From assembly GCA_024280215.1 (NCBI GenBank), contig JAJRQO010000027.1:24104-88103 (forward strand): DNA of 64,000 nt. The letters run 5' to 3'. The notes under the pieces were generated by a model. That model was not told the origin of the DNA. It saw nothing but the letters and a program-made list of their open reading frames with translations, and searched no databases. A program made the position numbers and the translations under genes. Shown here in pieces: positions 1-8,325 of this stretch (position 1 is its first letter; the number at the start of each line of letters is the position of its first letter). The stretch is from Candidatus Zixiibacteriota bacterium. GTDB taxonomy: Bacteria; Zixibacteria; MSB-5A5; GN15; FEB-12.

Positions 1-986
1 CGCCAAAGTAAAAAGTTCTTCATAAATTTGCTATATAATCCAACTACAGGTACATCAAAAGCTCGTGCAATATGGACAAGTGATGTGTCAGGGGTAATCA
101 TCAAATCAAGTTTGGCAATAAGTGCCGAGACTGCTGTGAGGCTCATATTGTCTGGGATGAGTGAAATGCGAGAGTCGATAGAATCCAATAGAGGTTTGGC
201 ACGGTCACGTTCATCGGGTGTTGTAAACAAGAGGATTTTATATTCTTGATTGGAAGCGATTATTTTTTTACAGAGTGCGATAGATTTTTCGATCGCCCAA
301 ATTCGTGTTGGAGCTCCAGCAGAAAGATTGTAGCCGATAATTTTTGTGCGTGGTGATTCTTTGAGAGCATCTATTGTTTTGTTGGCAAAGACTATTTCTT
401 CTTCTGAGATATACGGCTCAGCGTAACCTGATTCTTTTGTGGAATCAATTCCGAAAGCATCTAAAATTTTCAGTGTATTCTCTATTATGTGATTAGTGTT
501 GTCTGTCCTATAAAGATAATTATAGTCATAGTATATTTTATGTTTGTTCTTGCCGATGCCTATTCGTGGTTTACCTGGAGCAGATAGTTGTGAAAGAAAT
601 AACGCCGTCACTGAGTCATCACCAATCATATCAACGACACAATCGTACTTAGCTTTTCGCATCGCTTTAAGAGTTTTAAAATCTTTGATAGGATTTTTGA
701 GATACATATAAATTTTGGCAAAACGTCTGTCATTTTTAATAATTGCTTTGTTGCGCAGTGAACCAAGAATCGAAATTTCAATATGTGGAAAATGTCGTTT
801 TAACCCATCAAAGACAGGAAAAGAAATGACCATGTCGCCTAATTTTTCAGGGCGGAGAAAAAGCACTTTAGAAATTTTATTACCATCAATCGGTTTAAAT
901 TCTTTTTGTCCTATCGTAAAAAACAGTTTGAACAGAGAAAAGACAAACGCTTTGAATTTGTGTTCTAATGGTTTCAAGGCTTCCAT
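1..986 (-). CDS. Glycosyltransferase family 9 (heptosyltransferase-like), 3' end cut by window edge
   Basis: Translating the minus strand from the ATG at 986-984 gives about 328 open codons that run off the left edge. Visible family features are FLRPEKLGDMVISFP near residue 30 (GT9 enzymes carry an R-x-x-x-x-GD stretch in their N-terminal domain), a middle region with GYNLSAGAPTRIW, and IPDNMSLTAVSALIAKL followed by TPDTSLVHIARAFDVPVVGLY, the typical C-terminal donor-site region. GT9 enzymes transfer ADP-heptose or related sugars to lipopolysaccharide core on the inner face of the membrane. The start codon shares one base with the stop of the upstream GT4 gene (TGATG), so the two are probably translationally coupled. 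Only a short C-terminal tail should be missing. The exact sugar and acceptor cannot be told. Confidence 0.85.
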   Translation of the reverse strand, partial: MEALKPLEHKFKAFVFSLFKLFFTIGQKEFKPIDGNKISKVLFLRPEKLGDMVISFPVFDGLKRHFPHIEISILGSLRNKAIIKNDRRFAKIYMYLKNPIKDFKTLKAMRKAKYDCVVDMIGDDSVTALFLSQLSAPGKPRIGIGKNKHKIYYDYNYLYRTDNTNHIIENTLKILDAFGIDSTKESGYAEPYISEEEIVFANKTIDALKESPRTKIIGYNLSAGAPTRIWAIEKSIALCKKIIASNQEYKILLFTTPDERDRAKPLLDSIDSRISLIPDNMSLTAVSALIAKLDLMITPDTSLVHIARAFDVPVVGLYSKFMKNFLLW

Positions 987-2116
987 CAGATATTCTCCTG
1001 CGATGATTCTTGAACGACGGAATGGTAGCATGATTCGATTTTGTCAATCATAGTGTGCATTTGAAAATGTGTTTCAAACCGTTTTCGGCTATTTGACGCA
1101 AACGATTTAAACTGCTCTTTATCATTAAGCAATGCGATGACAGCTTTTGACAAGGCTTCGGAATTGCATGTTTCTACTAATATTGCATTGTAGCCATCTT
1201 GTACGACTTCAGGGATTCCTCCAACTCGAGATGCAACAATCGGAAGCGATGCTCTCATCCCCTCTAAAATTGCGATACCAAACGGCTCGACTCTTGATGG
1301 GTGTATCATCAAATCAGCACCAAGTAATTCGTTGTAGATATTATCAAGCATCCCGCAAAAGATAAAGTTATCTGATAGATTATGTTTTGCTATCATCTGT
1401 TGTAAGAATTCTTGTCTGGGTCCATCACCCAAGAAAAGAAAACGGATGTTCGGAAATTCTTTAACAATTTCAGGAGCGGCATCTATAAGATACTCATGTG
1501 CTTTCTGTTCGACAAAACGCCCCGAAGTAACCGAGATGATTACATCGCTGGGTAATTTATATTTCTGAGTCAAACTCCTATGTGCGTTTTTTTTATTAGT
1601 AAGAGACGAATCTAAATCGTCAATAGAAATTGGGATAACTTCGGTAATTTCTTTTTCAATATAGCCTAATGCTGTGATTTCATCTTTGAGAGATTGCGAC
1701 GGTGTGATAACTTTATCAATCAATTTTGGTGTCAAAAATTTGTGAATAAAGGCGTCTTTGGTAATATTCAGTCCAACCGACCAGACAATTTTTGTACTGC
1801 CTTGCAGGCGCGCTGCTAATCCACCAAGACGGATATCTTTGTTAAAATTCACAGTAAGAATATCGATTTTATGCTCAACCAAATAGTTTTTAATCGTTGT
1901 AATAGTCGACGGGTTAAAATCACCTGATATATCAAGAGGTAACAACTGTAATTCTTTGTGGGGTTCCCCTGCCCTACTCAAAAAATAAGAATCTTTGCGA
2001 CCGATGAGAGTAACTTTGTGATTGCGACCTGCAAGCCCAACGGCAGCCAAACGTATCCACTCTTCCATGCCACCATATATTTCTGTTTCAATCGAATTCA
2101 GAAAGGCAATATTCAT
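986..2116 (-). CDS. Glycosyltransferase family 4 (GT-B fold)
   Basis: A 376-residue GT4 glycosyltransferase, a cytoplasmic enzyme adding a sugar from a nucleotide-sugar donor to a surface glycan. The N-terminal glycine-rich acceptor loop is seen (IYGGMEEW, about residues 14-21). SGRFVEQKAHEYL opens the C-terminal domain, LGDGPRQEFLQQ follows, and the E-x7-E donor motif EPFGIAILE lies near residues 277-285, followed by GGIPEVVQDG. It overlaps the ABC transporter gene by four bases (ATGA), with a strong GGGAGG ribosome site inside that gene, and is followed by the GT9 gene. The order exporter-GT4-GT9 suggests a lipopolysaccharide or core-sugar locus. Specificity is not predictable. Confidence 0.88.
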   Translation of the reverse strand: MNIAFLNSIETEIYGGMEEWIRLAAVGLAGRNHKVTLIGRKDSYFLSRAGEPHKELQLLPLDISGDFNPSTITTIKNYLVEHKIDILTVNFNKDIRLGGLAARLQGSTKIVWSVGLNITKDAFIHKFLTPKLIDKVITPSQSLKDEITALGYIEKEITEVIPISIDDLDSSLTNKKNAHRSLTQKYKLPSDVIISVTSGRFVEQKAHEYLIDAAPEIVKEFPNIRFLFLGDGPRQEFLQQMIAKHNLSDNFIFCGMLDNIYNELLGADLMIHPSRVEPFGIAILEGMRASLPIVASRVGGIPEVVQDGYNAILVETCNSEALSKAVIALLNDKEQFKSFASNSRKRFETHFQMHTMIDKIESCYHSVVQESSQENI

Positions 2117-4002
2117 GCATCCTCCCGAAATTGCATTGAGTGCAGACGATGGTATAAGCCTTTTTGATTCAATAACTCATCATGTTTTCCGTGTTCGACA
2201 ATCTGTCCATTATCAATGACTAATATCCGATTGGCATTTTTAATCGTTGATAATCTATGGGCAATCACCATTGAGGTTCTATTTTTCATCAGCCTATCAA
2301 TCGCTTCCTGTACAAGCATTTCAGATTCAGTATCAAGTGCCGAGGTCGCTTCGTCAAAAATAAGAATTTGTGGATTTTTCAGTAATGCTCGTGCAATTGC
2401 CAGACGTTGTCTCTGTCCGCCAGAAAGTTTCACACCTCGATTACCGACTTGGGTGTCATACTTATTTTTAAATTTGTCAATGAACTGATGAGCATTCGCC
2501 ATCTTCGCCGCTTCGATTACATCATCGAGCGAAGCGTTTTCCATGCCATAGGCTATGTTATTAAAAATCGAATCATTGAATAAGTAAATTTCCTGTGTGA
2601 CAATTCCCATTAGAGAACGAAGCGATGAGAGTTTGATTTCTTTTATATCAACTCCGTCAATTGAAATCTTCCCAGCAAGTGGGTCATAAAAACGAGGCAT
2701 CAAATCAAGCAAAGTTGACTTACCTCCGCCAGATGGACCGACAAATGCGACAACTTCACCTTGTTTGACATCAAATGAAACATTTTCAATGACAGGTTCA
2801 TCGTCGATATATCGAAAAGAGATATTTTCATAAGAGATTACATTGTTAAATTTTTCGATAATTTTTGACTGTGGCGTGTCTACAATTTTTTCTTCGGTAT
2901 CAATAACTTCAAAGACACGTTCTGAGGCAGCCATCCCCTCTTGGATTTTTATATGAATCTGAGTAAGTGATTTAACAGGCTTGATGAGCTGTATCATGGC
3001 AAGTAGATAGGTCATAAAATCGCCCGCATCCAAATCACCTTTTGAGTCAATAATATCGTTCCCTGCATAGAGCAAGATTATAACACCTGCCAAAGTAGCC
3101 AAGGTATCATTTATTGGCGAAGCGAGATGCCTGATTCGAGTCATGCGAAGGAGTGATCTAAAATAGTCGTAGGTAGCTGCGAAGAATTTTTTAATTTCAA
3201 ACTGTTCCATTGAAAACGCTTTTACGATACGAACATTGTTGACTGCTTCTTCAAGAACTGAGTTTACGTCGGACATTTTTTGTTGGGAACGCTCAGAGTA
3301 TTTCCGAAGCTTTTTCCCGATAAACCAAATAAAACCAAAGACAACGGGAAGAATAATCATAGCTAGAAGAGTAAGTTTCCATGAGAGTATAATCAGAAAT
3401 GAAAAGAACGTCACTACTAAGATAGAGTCGGTTACTAACCTGTTAAATCCGATATCGACCGCTTCGTTTAAGACCATGACATCATTAGTGACCCGAGAAA
3501 TCACCGAACCCGTTCGCTTGCTATGAAAATAATCAAGTGAGAGACGTTGGTATTTTTCAAACAGTTGATTTCTAAATGAACGAATCACCGACTGCTGAAC
3601 AAATGCCATAAAGAATCCCTGTATATACAAAAAGAAATTTTTGGCAATAACAATTAAGAAGATAAACCAGCAAAAATTATAGAGTGTTTCTTTTCTTGTT
3701 TCAGCATAGACAAAACTATTTATAGTTTCTTTTAAGTCTTCTTTTATTTCAAGAGCAAAATCTGAAACAGCAGTAAAAAAACCAGTATCTTGCACTTGAA
3801 CTGATGACTCTATTACTGATTGCGGAATAACATCAGTTACCCCTGGAACAGATTCCATTTGAAATAAGGTCATTAAAAGAGGTCCAAACATCCAGACGAG
3901 CAACCCCGAAAAAAGAGCATGCATAGCAGCCGAGCCAGATGCTACAACGAGCTGTTTCCAAAACGGTTTTAAAACTAAAAATGTACGACTATATAAATTC
4001 AT
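2113..4002 (-). CDS. MsbA-like ABC transporter (fused permease and ATPase)
   Basis: A 629-residue half-transporter of the MsbA/lipid-exporter type: an N-terminal six-helix ABC exporter domain (about 1-350) and a C-terminal nucleotide-binding domain. Walker A GPSGGGKST is near 421-429, the signature LSGGQRQRLA near 525, Walker B ILIFDEATSALD near 544-555 and the H-loop IAHRLST near 580. A loop of about 50 residues (about 48-100, acidic, with a predicted amphipathic helix) sits between the first two membrane segments and is longer than in E. coli MsbA. It heads an operon with two glycosyltransferases, which fits flipping of lipid A-core or another lipid-linked glycan across the inner membrane. 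Drug or peptide export is possible from sequence alone. Confidence 0.85.
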   Translation of the reverse strand: MNLYSRTFLVLKPFWKQLVVASGSAAMHALFSGLLVWMFGPLLMTLFQMESVPGVTDVIPQSVIESSVQVQDTGFFTAVSDFALEIKEDLKETINSFVYAETRKETLYNFCWFIFLIVIAKNFFLYIQGFFMAFVQQSVIRSFRNQLFEKYQRLSLDYFHSKRTGSVISRVTNDVMVLNEAVDIGFNRLVTDSILVVTFFSFLIILSWKLTLLAMIILPVVFGFIWFIGKKLRKYSERSQQKMSDVNSVLEEAVNNVRIVKAFSMEQFEIKKFFAATYDYFRSLLRMTRIRHLASPINDTLATLAGVIILLYAGNDIIDSKGDLDAGDFMTYLLAMIQLIKPVKSLTQIHIKIQEGMAASERVFEVIDTEEKIVDTPQSKIIEKFNNVISYENISFRYIDDEPVIENVSFDVKQGEVVAFVGPSGGGKSTLLDLMPRFYDPLAGKISIDGVDIKEIKLSSLRSLMGIVTQEIYLFNDSIFNNIAYGMENASLDDVIEAAKMANAHQFIDKFKNKYDTQVGNRGVKLSGGQRQRLAIARALLKNPQILIFDEATSALDTESEMLVQEAIDRLMKNRTSMVIAHRLSTIKNANRILVIDNGQIVEHGKHDELLNQKGLYHRLHSMQFREDA

Positions 4003-4031
4003 TTATTCCTCAAAATTAGATATATCGTGGT

Positions 4032-4060
4032 AATATGGTATAATTGGATTAGGATGTCAA
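4032..4060 (-). promoter_or_regulatory. Probable sigma-70 promoter of the exporter-glycosyltransferase operon
   Basis: On the minus strand, TTGACA (4060-4055) and CATATT (4037-4032) are separated by 17 bases, about 30 bases before the exporter start codon. The -35 box is perfect and the -10 box matches four of six consensus bases. Confidence 0.55.
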
Positions 4061-4080
4061 CTGACTTAACATAAAGGAAA

Positions 4081-4773
4081 TTAAGGGATTATACGGCTCA
4101 TCGTGGGAGTGATTTCGACCTGAAAACGTTTGAGTGGTATTTTAGAACTCTTTTTGTACTCTCGCCTATTACCACTTAATGTTGTCCCCTCACCATCGTC
4201 AAAAAGAAACTTTTTAACTCGATACCCATTTTTCCTAAGGTCATAACTGATTTCTATTTGCCAAGTACAGTAGGGAAATTTCAACAGATATTTTGGACGT
4301 TTTGGGTCAGAGTTTATTATTTCAACATGTGCATCATTGGCATTTAAAAACTGATCTGGCAAAGTTGAAAACAGAGACATCAATTGAAATTTAGGAATAT
4401 CGCCAGAACAGTTAAACGATGAAAATAGATTATCAATAGACTCATACAGATATTCATCCATTGTTGGGAATATGACAAGAATTGAATCGTCAGTCATCCA
4501 ACCCTTTAAAGCACCTTTTCCAAGATAACCTTTACCAGCAATTGCGATGACGGAATCTGTCTGAAAAAATGAAAGACGTACTGATGTCGGCTTGCCATGT
4601 TGCCGAAGCTTAGCATCAAAGAGAAACGCCTCGGAGGTAACTTTATTGCCTTTGACTTTCTTAGCACTTCTTTTATAGTTTTCTTGGTTAATTAAATCTT
4701 TGTTTGTAGTTGTACCACACCCAACAAGAAAGATAATAATCAAAAGAATAAAAGCTAAGAACTTCATCTTCAT
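4081..4773 (-). CDS. Lipoprotein of unknown function
   Basis: A 230-residue protein with a clear lipoprotein signal: charged start, hydrophobic core and lipobox LVGC with the modified cysteine at 19. The mature part looks beta-rich, with alternating stretches such as RLSFFQTDSVIAIAG and YLLKFPYCTWQIEISYDL, recalling the half-barrel fold of LolA/LolB-type and DUF4292 proteins; this similarity is an impression only. Its start lies one base after the stop of the site-2 protease gene, so both are likely co-transcribed. Likely anchored in the periplasmic face of a membrane. I do not recognise a specific family. Confidence 0.6.
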   Translation of the reverse strand: MKMKFLAFILLIIIFLVGCGTTTNKDLINQENYKRSAKKVKGNKVTSEAFLFDAKLRQHGKPTSVRLSFFQTDSVIAIAGKGYLGKGALKGWMTDDSILVIFPTMDEYLYESIDNLFSSFNCSGDIPKFQLMSLFSTLPDQFLNANDAHVEIINSDPKRPKYLLKFPYCTWQIEISYDLRKNGYRVKKFLFDDGEGTTLSGNRREYKKSSKIPLKRFQVEITPTMSRIIP

Positions 4774-4774
4774 T

Positions 4775-5398
4775 CTAAAATCCTAAGACAAAATAGAAAG
4801 CTCTCACAAACGGTGATATAACCATTCCAAATATACCAGTAAACAGACCTAACAATAAGATATACGGAGAGTATCTCTCAATTTGTTCCATAGTATTGGC
4901 ATGTTTCTGTGGAATAAGATTTCGAACAATATGAGAACCATCTAACGGAAACAACGGAATTAAATTAAAAAGACCGAGCCAGATATTGATTTGAACAGAC
5001 ATAAACAAAAAACGACCAAATACTTCTGGGATTGGTGTTCCAATAAAATTAACTACATGAATAATAATCGCAGCAATTGTTGCCAAGCCAAAATTAGAAA
5101 GTGGTCCAGCGGCGGAAATCCAAATATCTGCAATTCGTGGATTACGTAGATTAAATGGATTCACTGGAACTGGCTTCGCCCACCCGAATCTAAATCCAGA
5201 TAAAAAGAACATAAGGGTTCCCATCAAGTCCAGATGCACCATCGGATTTAGCGATGTTCGTCCTAAGTCGTGTGCGGTAGAGTCGCCATACCCTAAAGCT
5301 GTTCGAGCGTGAGCAAATTCATGTACGGTAATAGCCAATAGAAATACTGGAGTAGCTACGATCGCACGTTGAATTGTTTCTGGTGAAAAATCAAACAT
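4775..5398 (-). CDS. Site-2 protease family membrane metalloprotease (peptidase M50)
   Basis: A 207-residue polytopic membrane protein. The zinc motif HEFAH is at residues 26-30, at the end of the first hydrophobic segment. The second M50 motif, NLIPLFPLDGSHIV, near 160-173, supplies the third zinc ligand Asp. At least four membrane segments are visible and no PDZ domain is present, matching the short Rip/YwhC-like subgroup. Members cleave substrates inside the membrane, often anti-sigma factors or signal-peptide remnants. It ends in TAG, showing that TAG works as a normal stop here. The neighbouring lipoprotein gene follows after one base; whether it is a substrate is unknown. Confidence 0.85.
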   Translation of the reverse strand: MFDFSPETIQRAIVATPVFLLAITVHEFAHARTALGYGDSTAHDLGRTSLNPMVHLDLMGTLMFFLSGFRFGWAKPVPVNPFNLRNPRIADIWISAAGPLSNFGLATIAAIIIHVVNFIGTPIPEVFGRFLFMSVQINIWLGLFNLIPLFPLDGSHIVRNLIPQKHANTMEQIERYSPYILLLGLFTGIFGMVISPFVRAFYFVLGF

Positions 5399-5529
5399 AT
5401 ATTATTCCTTCTTACTTTATTCTATCTTACGATTTCATAATGCTTATACAAGAGATAATTTAAAATGCATTATTTATTTTTTAGAAATTTAAACGTAAAG
5501 ATTTTTCAAATTATACAACTTACAGAAAA

Positions 5530-6384
5530 TTACTCTTCTGTACCTGTAATCCTATCTGGTACAAATGAGGCAGCGATTTCGAATTCAAATCCGACATCTT
5601 CAGGACGGTGGGCATCGGAACCTAAGTAGATAACAGGAACACCAGCTTTTTTGGCAAGATTAATAATTTTCACATTCGGATAATACTGTCTCACTCCATG
5701 CCTATACCCTGCAGTATTAATTTCAAGGGTCGTGTTGGATTTTTTGAGAGATTCAAAAAGAGCGGGTAAGTATGGCTCGTACACTTTGTCTAACTTGTCA
5801 TCATAAAATTTTTGTGCGTACTTCACATAATATTCTAAATGTGCAATTGTATCAAATAGTTTAGAATCAGATGCGGTAATAACGGCATCGAAATACTTTG
5901 CGACCATTTCATCAAGTGAATACCGTTCAAAACATTTTGTAAATGTATCTTTACAACAGAAACAGATATTTTCTATCTCATGCACTCCGCACAGAAAATA
6001 ATCAAAATCGTATGCATCTTTGACTTCTTTAGCAGTCTCTTGGCAATTATCAAACCAACTGAATTCTAATCCTAATTTCACAGAGAGTCCTCTGGTATAA
6101 TATTTTTCGGCTACTCTGCGGACATCATCGACATACGGTTTCAAATTTTCTATTGATGTCGGTTTATGCTCACCATTGACAGAAATCAAGTTCCCTTGAC
6201 AATCACCAATCGGGTTACAATCATAATGTGTCGTAAAGCAGATCTCGGCAACATTTCGAGCCAAGGCTGCCTCGCAGTACTCATCGACTGTCCCTTTGGC
6301 ATCTATTGAATAATCACAATGCACATGATAATCCATGGCACCTTCAAAATGTATTTGTTCTAACTCATCAAAGATATCAGACAA
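5530..6384 (-). CDS. PHP-domain phosphoesterase (histidinol-phosphatase type)
   Basis: The PHP domain begins at MDYHVHCDYS, with the metal-binding H-x-H, and contains CGVHEIEN, AHLEYY and the final GSDAHRPEDVG motif, as in HisK-type histidinol phosphatases and related PHP phosphoesterases. I place the start at TTG 6384-6382, not at the ATG at 6426: AAGGAGG lies five bases before that TTG, and the longer form would overlap the upstream hydrolase gene by 50 bases. This gives about 284 residues and an 8-base overlap with the upstream gene's end. No other histidine genes are nearby, so the substrate may be something other than histidinol phosphate. Confidence 0.8.
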   Translation of the reverse strand: MSDIFDELEQIHFEGAMDYHVHCDYSIDAKGTVDEYCEAALARNVAEICFTTHYDCNPIGDCQGNLISVNGEHKPTSIENLKPYVDDVRRVAEKYYTRGLSVKLGLEFSWFDNCQETAKEVKDAYDFDYFLCGVHEIENICFCCKDTFTKCFERYSLDEMVAKYFDAVITASDSKLFDTIAHLEYYVKYAQKFYDDKLDKVYEPYLPALFESLKKSNTTLEINTAGYRHGVRQYYPNVKIINLAKKAGVPVIYLGSDAHRPEDVGFEFEIAASFVPDRITGTEE

Positions 6385-7018
6385 AATTTCCTCCTTGGAG
6401 ATACGGATTATTCGCTCTTTCCCCACCTATTGTTGTTGTTGGTCCATGCCCTGGAATACAAATAATAGAATCGGGCAATGGTAAAAGTTTTCTGTTAATA
6501 GAATCGATTAAGACTTCGTGGGAACAACCGGGGAAATCAGTTCGACCGATTGAGCCATAAAAAAGGGTGTCTCCACAAAAAAGCAGATTCTCGGATTCAT
6601 CTAAAAAGCAAAGCCCCCCTGGAGAATGTCCTGGGGTGTGAAAGACTCTGAGTTGTATCGTGCCAATGGTGATGACTTCTTCATCTTTGAGCCAAAAATC
6701 AGCAGGAGGTGTGGTAATATCTAAACCTAAATAAGCAGATAAATTTGCGGTAGAACTTGCAAGTAGTTCTTTTTCAAACTCACCCGCATAAAGCGGAACT
6801 TGGTAAGTATCTAAAATAGTCCGAACTCCTCCAATATGATCAGAATGCCCGTGGGTCAGCAGGACAGCTTTTGGTTTAAACCCGAGAGAATCGACTCGTT
6901 CGATAATCATTTCTGGGTCAGCCCCTGGGTCAATTATGACCCCTTCATTTGTTGATTTATCAAAATAGAGCGAGCAGTTCACTTGATATGAACCAACAAC
7001 AATAATTTCATTTTTCAT
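6377..7018 (-). CDS. Metallo-beta-lactamase fold hydrolase (glyoxalase II-like)
   Basis: A 213-residue single-domain MBL-fold protein with the full metal-site set: HGHSDH near 56-61, the third His in FHTPGHSPGG, the bridging Asp in CGDTLF, and PGHGP near the end. GRTDFPG after the bridging Asp is typical of the YcbL/glyoxalase II-like subgroup, which hydrolyses thioesters such as S-lactoylglutathione or related small thiols. It has no C-terminal glutathione-binding domain, so the natural substrate may differ. It is leftward and probably co-transcribed with the PHP gene, whose start overlaps its end. Confidence 0.8.
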   Translation of the reverse strand: MKNEIIVVGSYQVNCSLYFDKSTNEGVIIDPGADPEMIIERVDSLGFKPKAVLLTHGHSDHIGGVRTILDTYQVPLYAGEFEKELLASSTANLSAYLGLDITTPPADFWLKDEEVITIGTIQLRVFHTPGHSPGGLCFLDESENLLFCGDTLFYGSIGRTDFPGCSHEVLIDSINRKLLPLPDSIICIPGHGPTTTIGGERANNPYLQGGNFV

Positions 7019-7085
7019 AAAGAAAATAATACGGACTTCCAGCCGAATGTCAACCTGAAGATTGATAAAAATTCACCTTGATTTT

Positions 7086-7101
7086 TGTGAAAAATATCAC
7101 A
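7086..7101. promoter_or_regulatory. Crp/Fnr-type palindrome TGTGA-N6-TCACA
   Basis: The sequence TGTGAAAAATATCACA is a perfect TGTGA-N6-TCACA, the half-site pattern bound by E. coli Crp. Its centre lies about 63 bases before the predicted transcription start of the prfB-pta-pckA operon, close to the class I activator position (-61.5). It lies between divergent genes and could also act on the leftward hydrolase gene, whose start codon is 68 bases away. No Crp/Fnr protein is encoded in the window, so the regulator is inferred. Confidence 0.55.
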
Positions 7102-7121
7102 TATATTGTCCAGTTAAACAA

Positions 7122-7150
7122 TTGACCTGTTGCGTTTAAAAACATATATT
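7122..7150 (+). promoter_or_regulatory. Sigma-70 promoter of the prfB operon
   Basis: TTGACC (7122-7127) and TATATT (7145-7150) are separated by exactly 17 bases, with an expected start of transcription near 7157, about 22 bases before the prfB ATG. A ribosome site AAAGGAAAG follows at 7162-7170. Confidence 0.65.
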
Positions 7151-7178
7151 TTGCTTTCTAAAAAGGAAAGTTTTTATA

Positions 7179-8298
7179 ATGACACTTACTGAATTAAAAA
7201 ATAATTTACCTGAATACAAAGAGAAACTCGACAAACTTGCGAGGTATCTTTGACCTTCCCAGCCGTGTGATTAAAATCGCAGAGCTTGAAAAAATCACTA
7301 CTGAAGAAACATTTTGGAATGACAATCAAAAAGCTCAAGGCATTCTCAAAGAAGTATCTATTCACAAACGATGGGTCGATACTCACAAAAAACTACACGA
7401 AGAAATTATAACTATAGAAGAGCTTTTAGAAATGACCGATGGAGTTGAAGGGTCTGAGGAAACGACAGAACTAACAGAGACATTTGCTCAAGTAATGAAA
7501 GAAGTTGATGATTACGAATTCAAGTCATTACTATCTGGACCAGATGATTACCGTGATGCTCTAATAACATTTCACCCTGGAGCAGGTGGTACAGAATCAC
7601 AGGATTGGGCAGACATGCTTTTTCGGATGTACAACCGATGGGTCGAGCGCAAAGAGTTTACATCGGAACTTGTTGACTATCAACCTGGTGATGAGGCAGG
7701 GTTAAAATCAGCGGCACTTAAAGTCAAAGGTGATTTTGCCTATGGATTTTTAAAAGCCGAGTCGGGAGTGCATCGCCTTGTACGAATATCTCCATTTGAT
7801 TCAAATGGAAAACGACACACATCATTTGCCTCTATTCATATATTCCCTGTTGTCGAAGATAATGTAGAGATTGAAATCAAAGATGAAGAAATTCGTATTG
7901 ATACATTTAGAGCTTCTGGAGCTGGTGGACAACATGTAAACAAGACTGATTCTGCTATTCGGATTACCCATCTTCCAACCAATATTGTAGTCTCCTGCCA
8001 GTCACAGCGGTCTCAACACAAAAACAAAGATGCAGCTATGTCGGTACTAAAATCTCGTCTATACCAATTACATAAAGAAGAAGAAGCAAAAAAAATGAAC
8101 AAATATGAAGAGTCCAAAAAGAAAATTGAATGGGGTTCTCAAATTCGTTCATACGTGTTCCATCCATACAATATGGTAAAAGACCATCGCACTTTGGTGC
8201 AATCGTCAAACCCTCAAGCTGTCATGGATGGTGATATTGATCAATTTATAGAAGCATTTTTAAGTGATCCTGATTTACATGACCATGATGTAATGTAA
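7179..8298 (+). CDS. prfB: Peptide chain release factor 2, expressed by programmed +1 frameshift
   Basis: RF2 recognises UGA and UAA stops and triggers peptide release. The reading frame opens at ATG 7179 (ribosome site AAGGAAAG), runs 24 codons and meets TGA at 7251-7253 in the context TAT CTT TGA C, the classical RF2 autoregulatory slip site. A +1 shift continues with GAC CTT CCC to the stop at 8298, giving about 372 residues. The RF2-specific anticodon-like tripeptide SPF is at about 204-206 and the catalytic GGQ at about 249-251, very close to E. coli numbering. The N-terminal part is charged and helical as usual. It heads an operon with pta, an aminotransferase and pckA. Confidence 0.95.
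7239..7254 (+). promoter_or_regulatory. RF2 autoregulatory +1 frameshift site
   Basis: GCG AGG TAT CTT TGA C. The slip codon CTT and the TGA C context are the same as in the known RF2 site. The upstream Shine-Dalgarno-like element is reduced to GCGAGG compared with E. coli AGGGGG, with the same spacing to the slip codon. Low RF2 slows termination at TGA and favours the shift, restoring RF2. Confidence 0.9.
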
Positions 8299-8325
8299 TT
8301 TTCATATATAGTATTGGAGCAACGA

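Noticed and set aside
715..1053. Rightward open frame of 112 codons
   Set aside because: It lies on the strand opposite the partial GT9 gene, whose frame has clear family motifs; no ribosome site.
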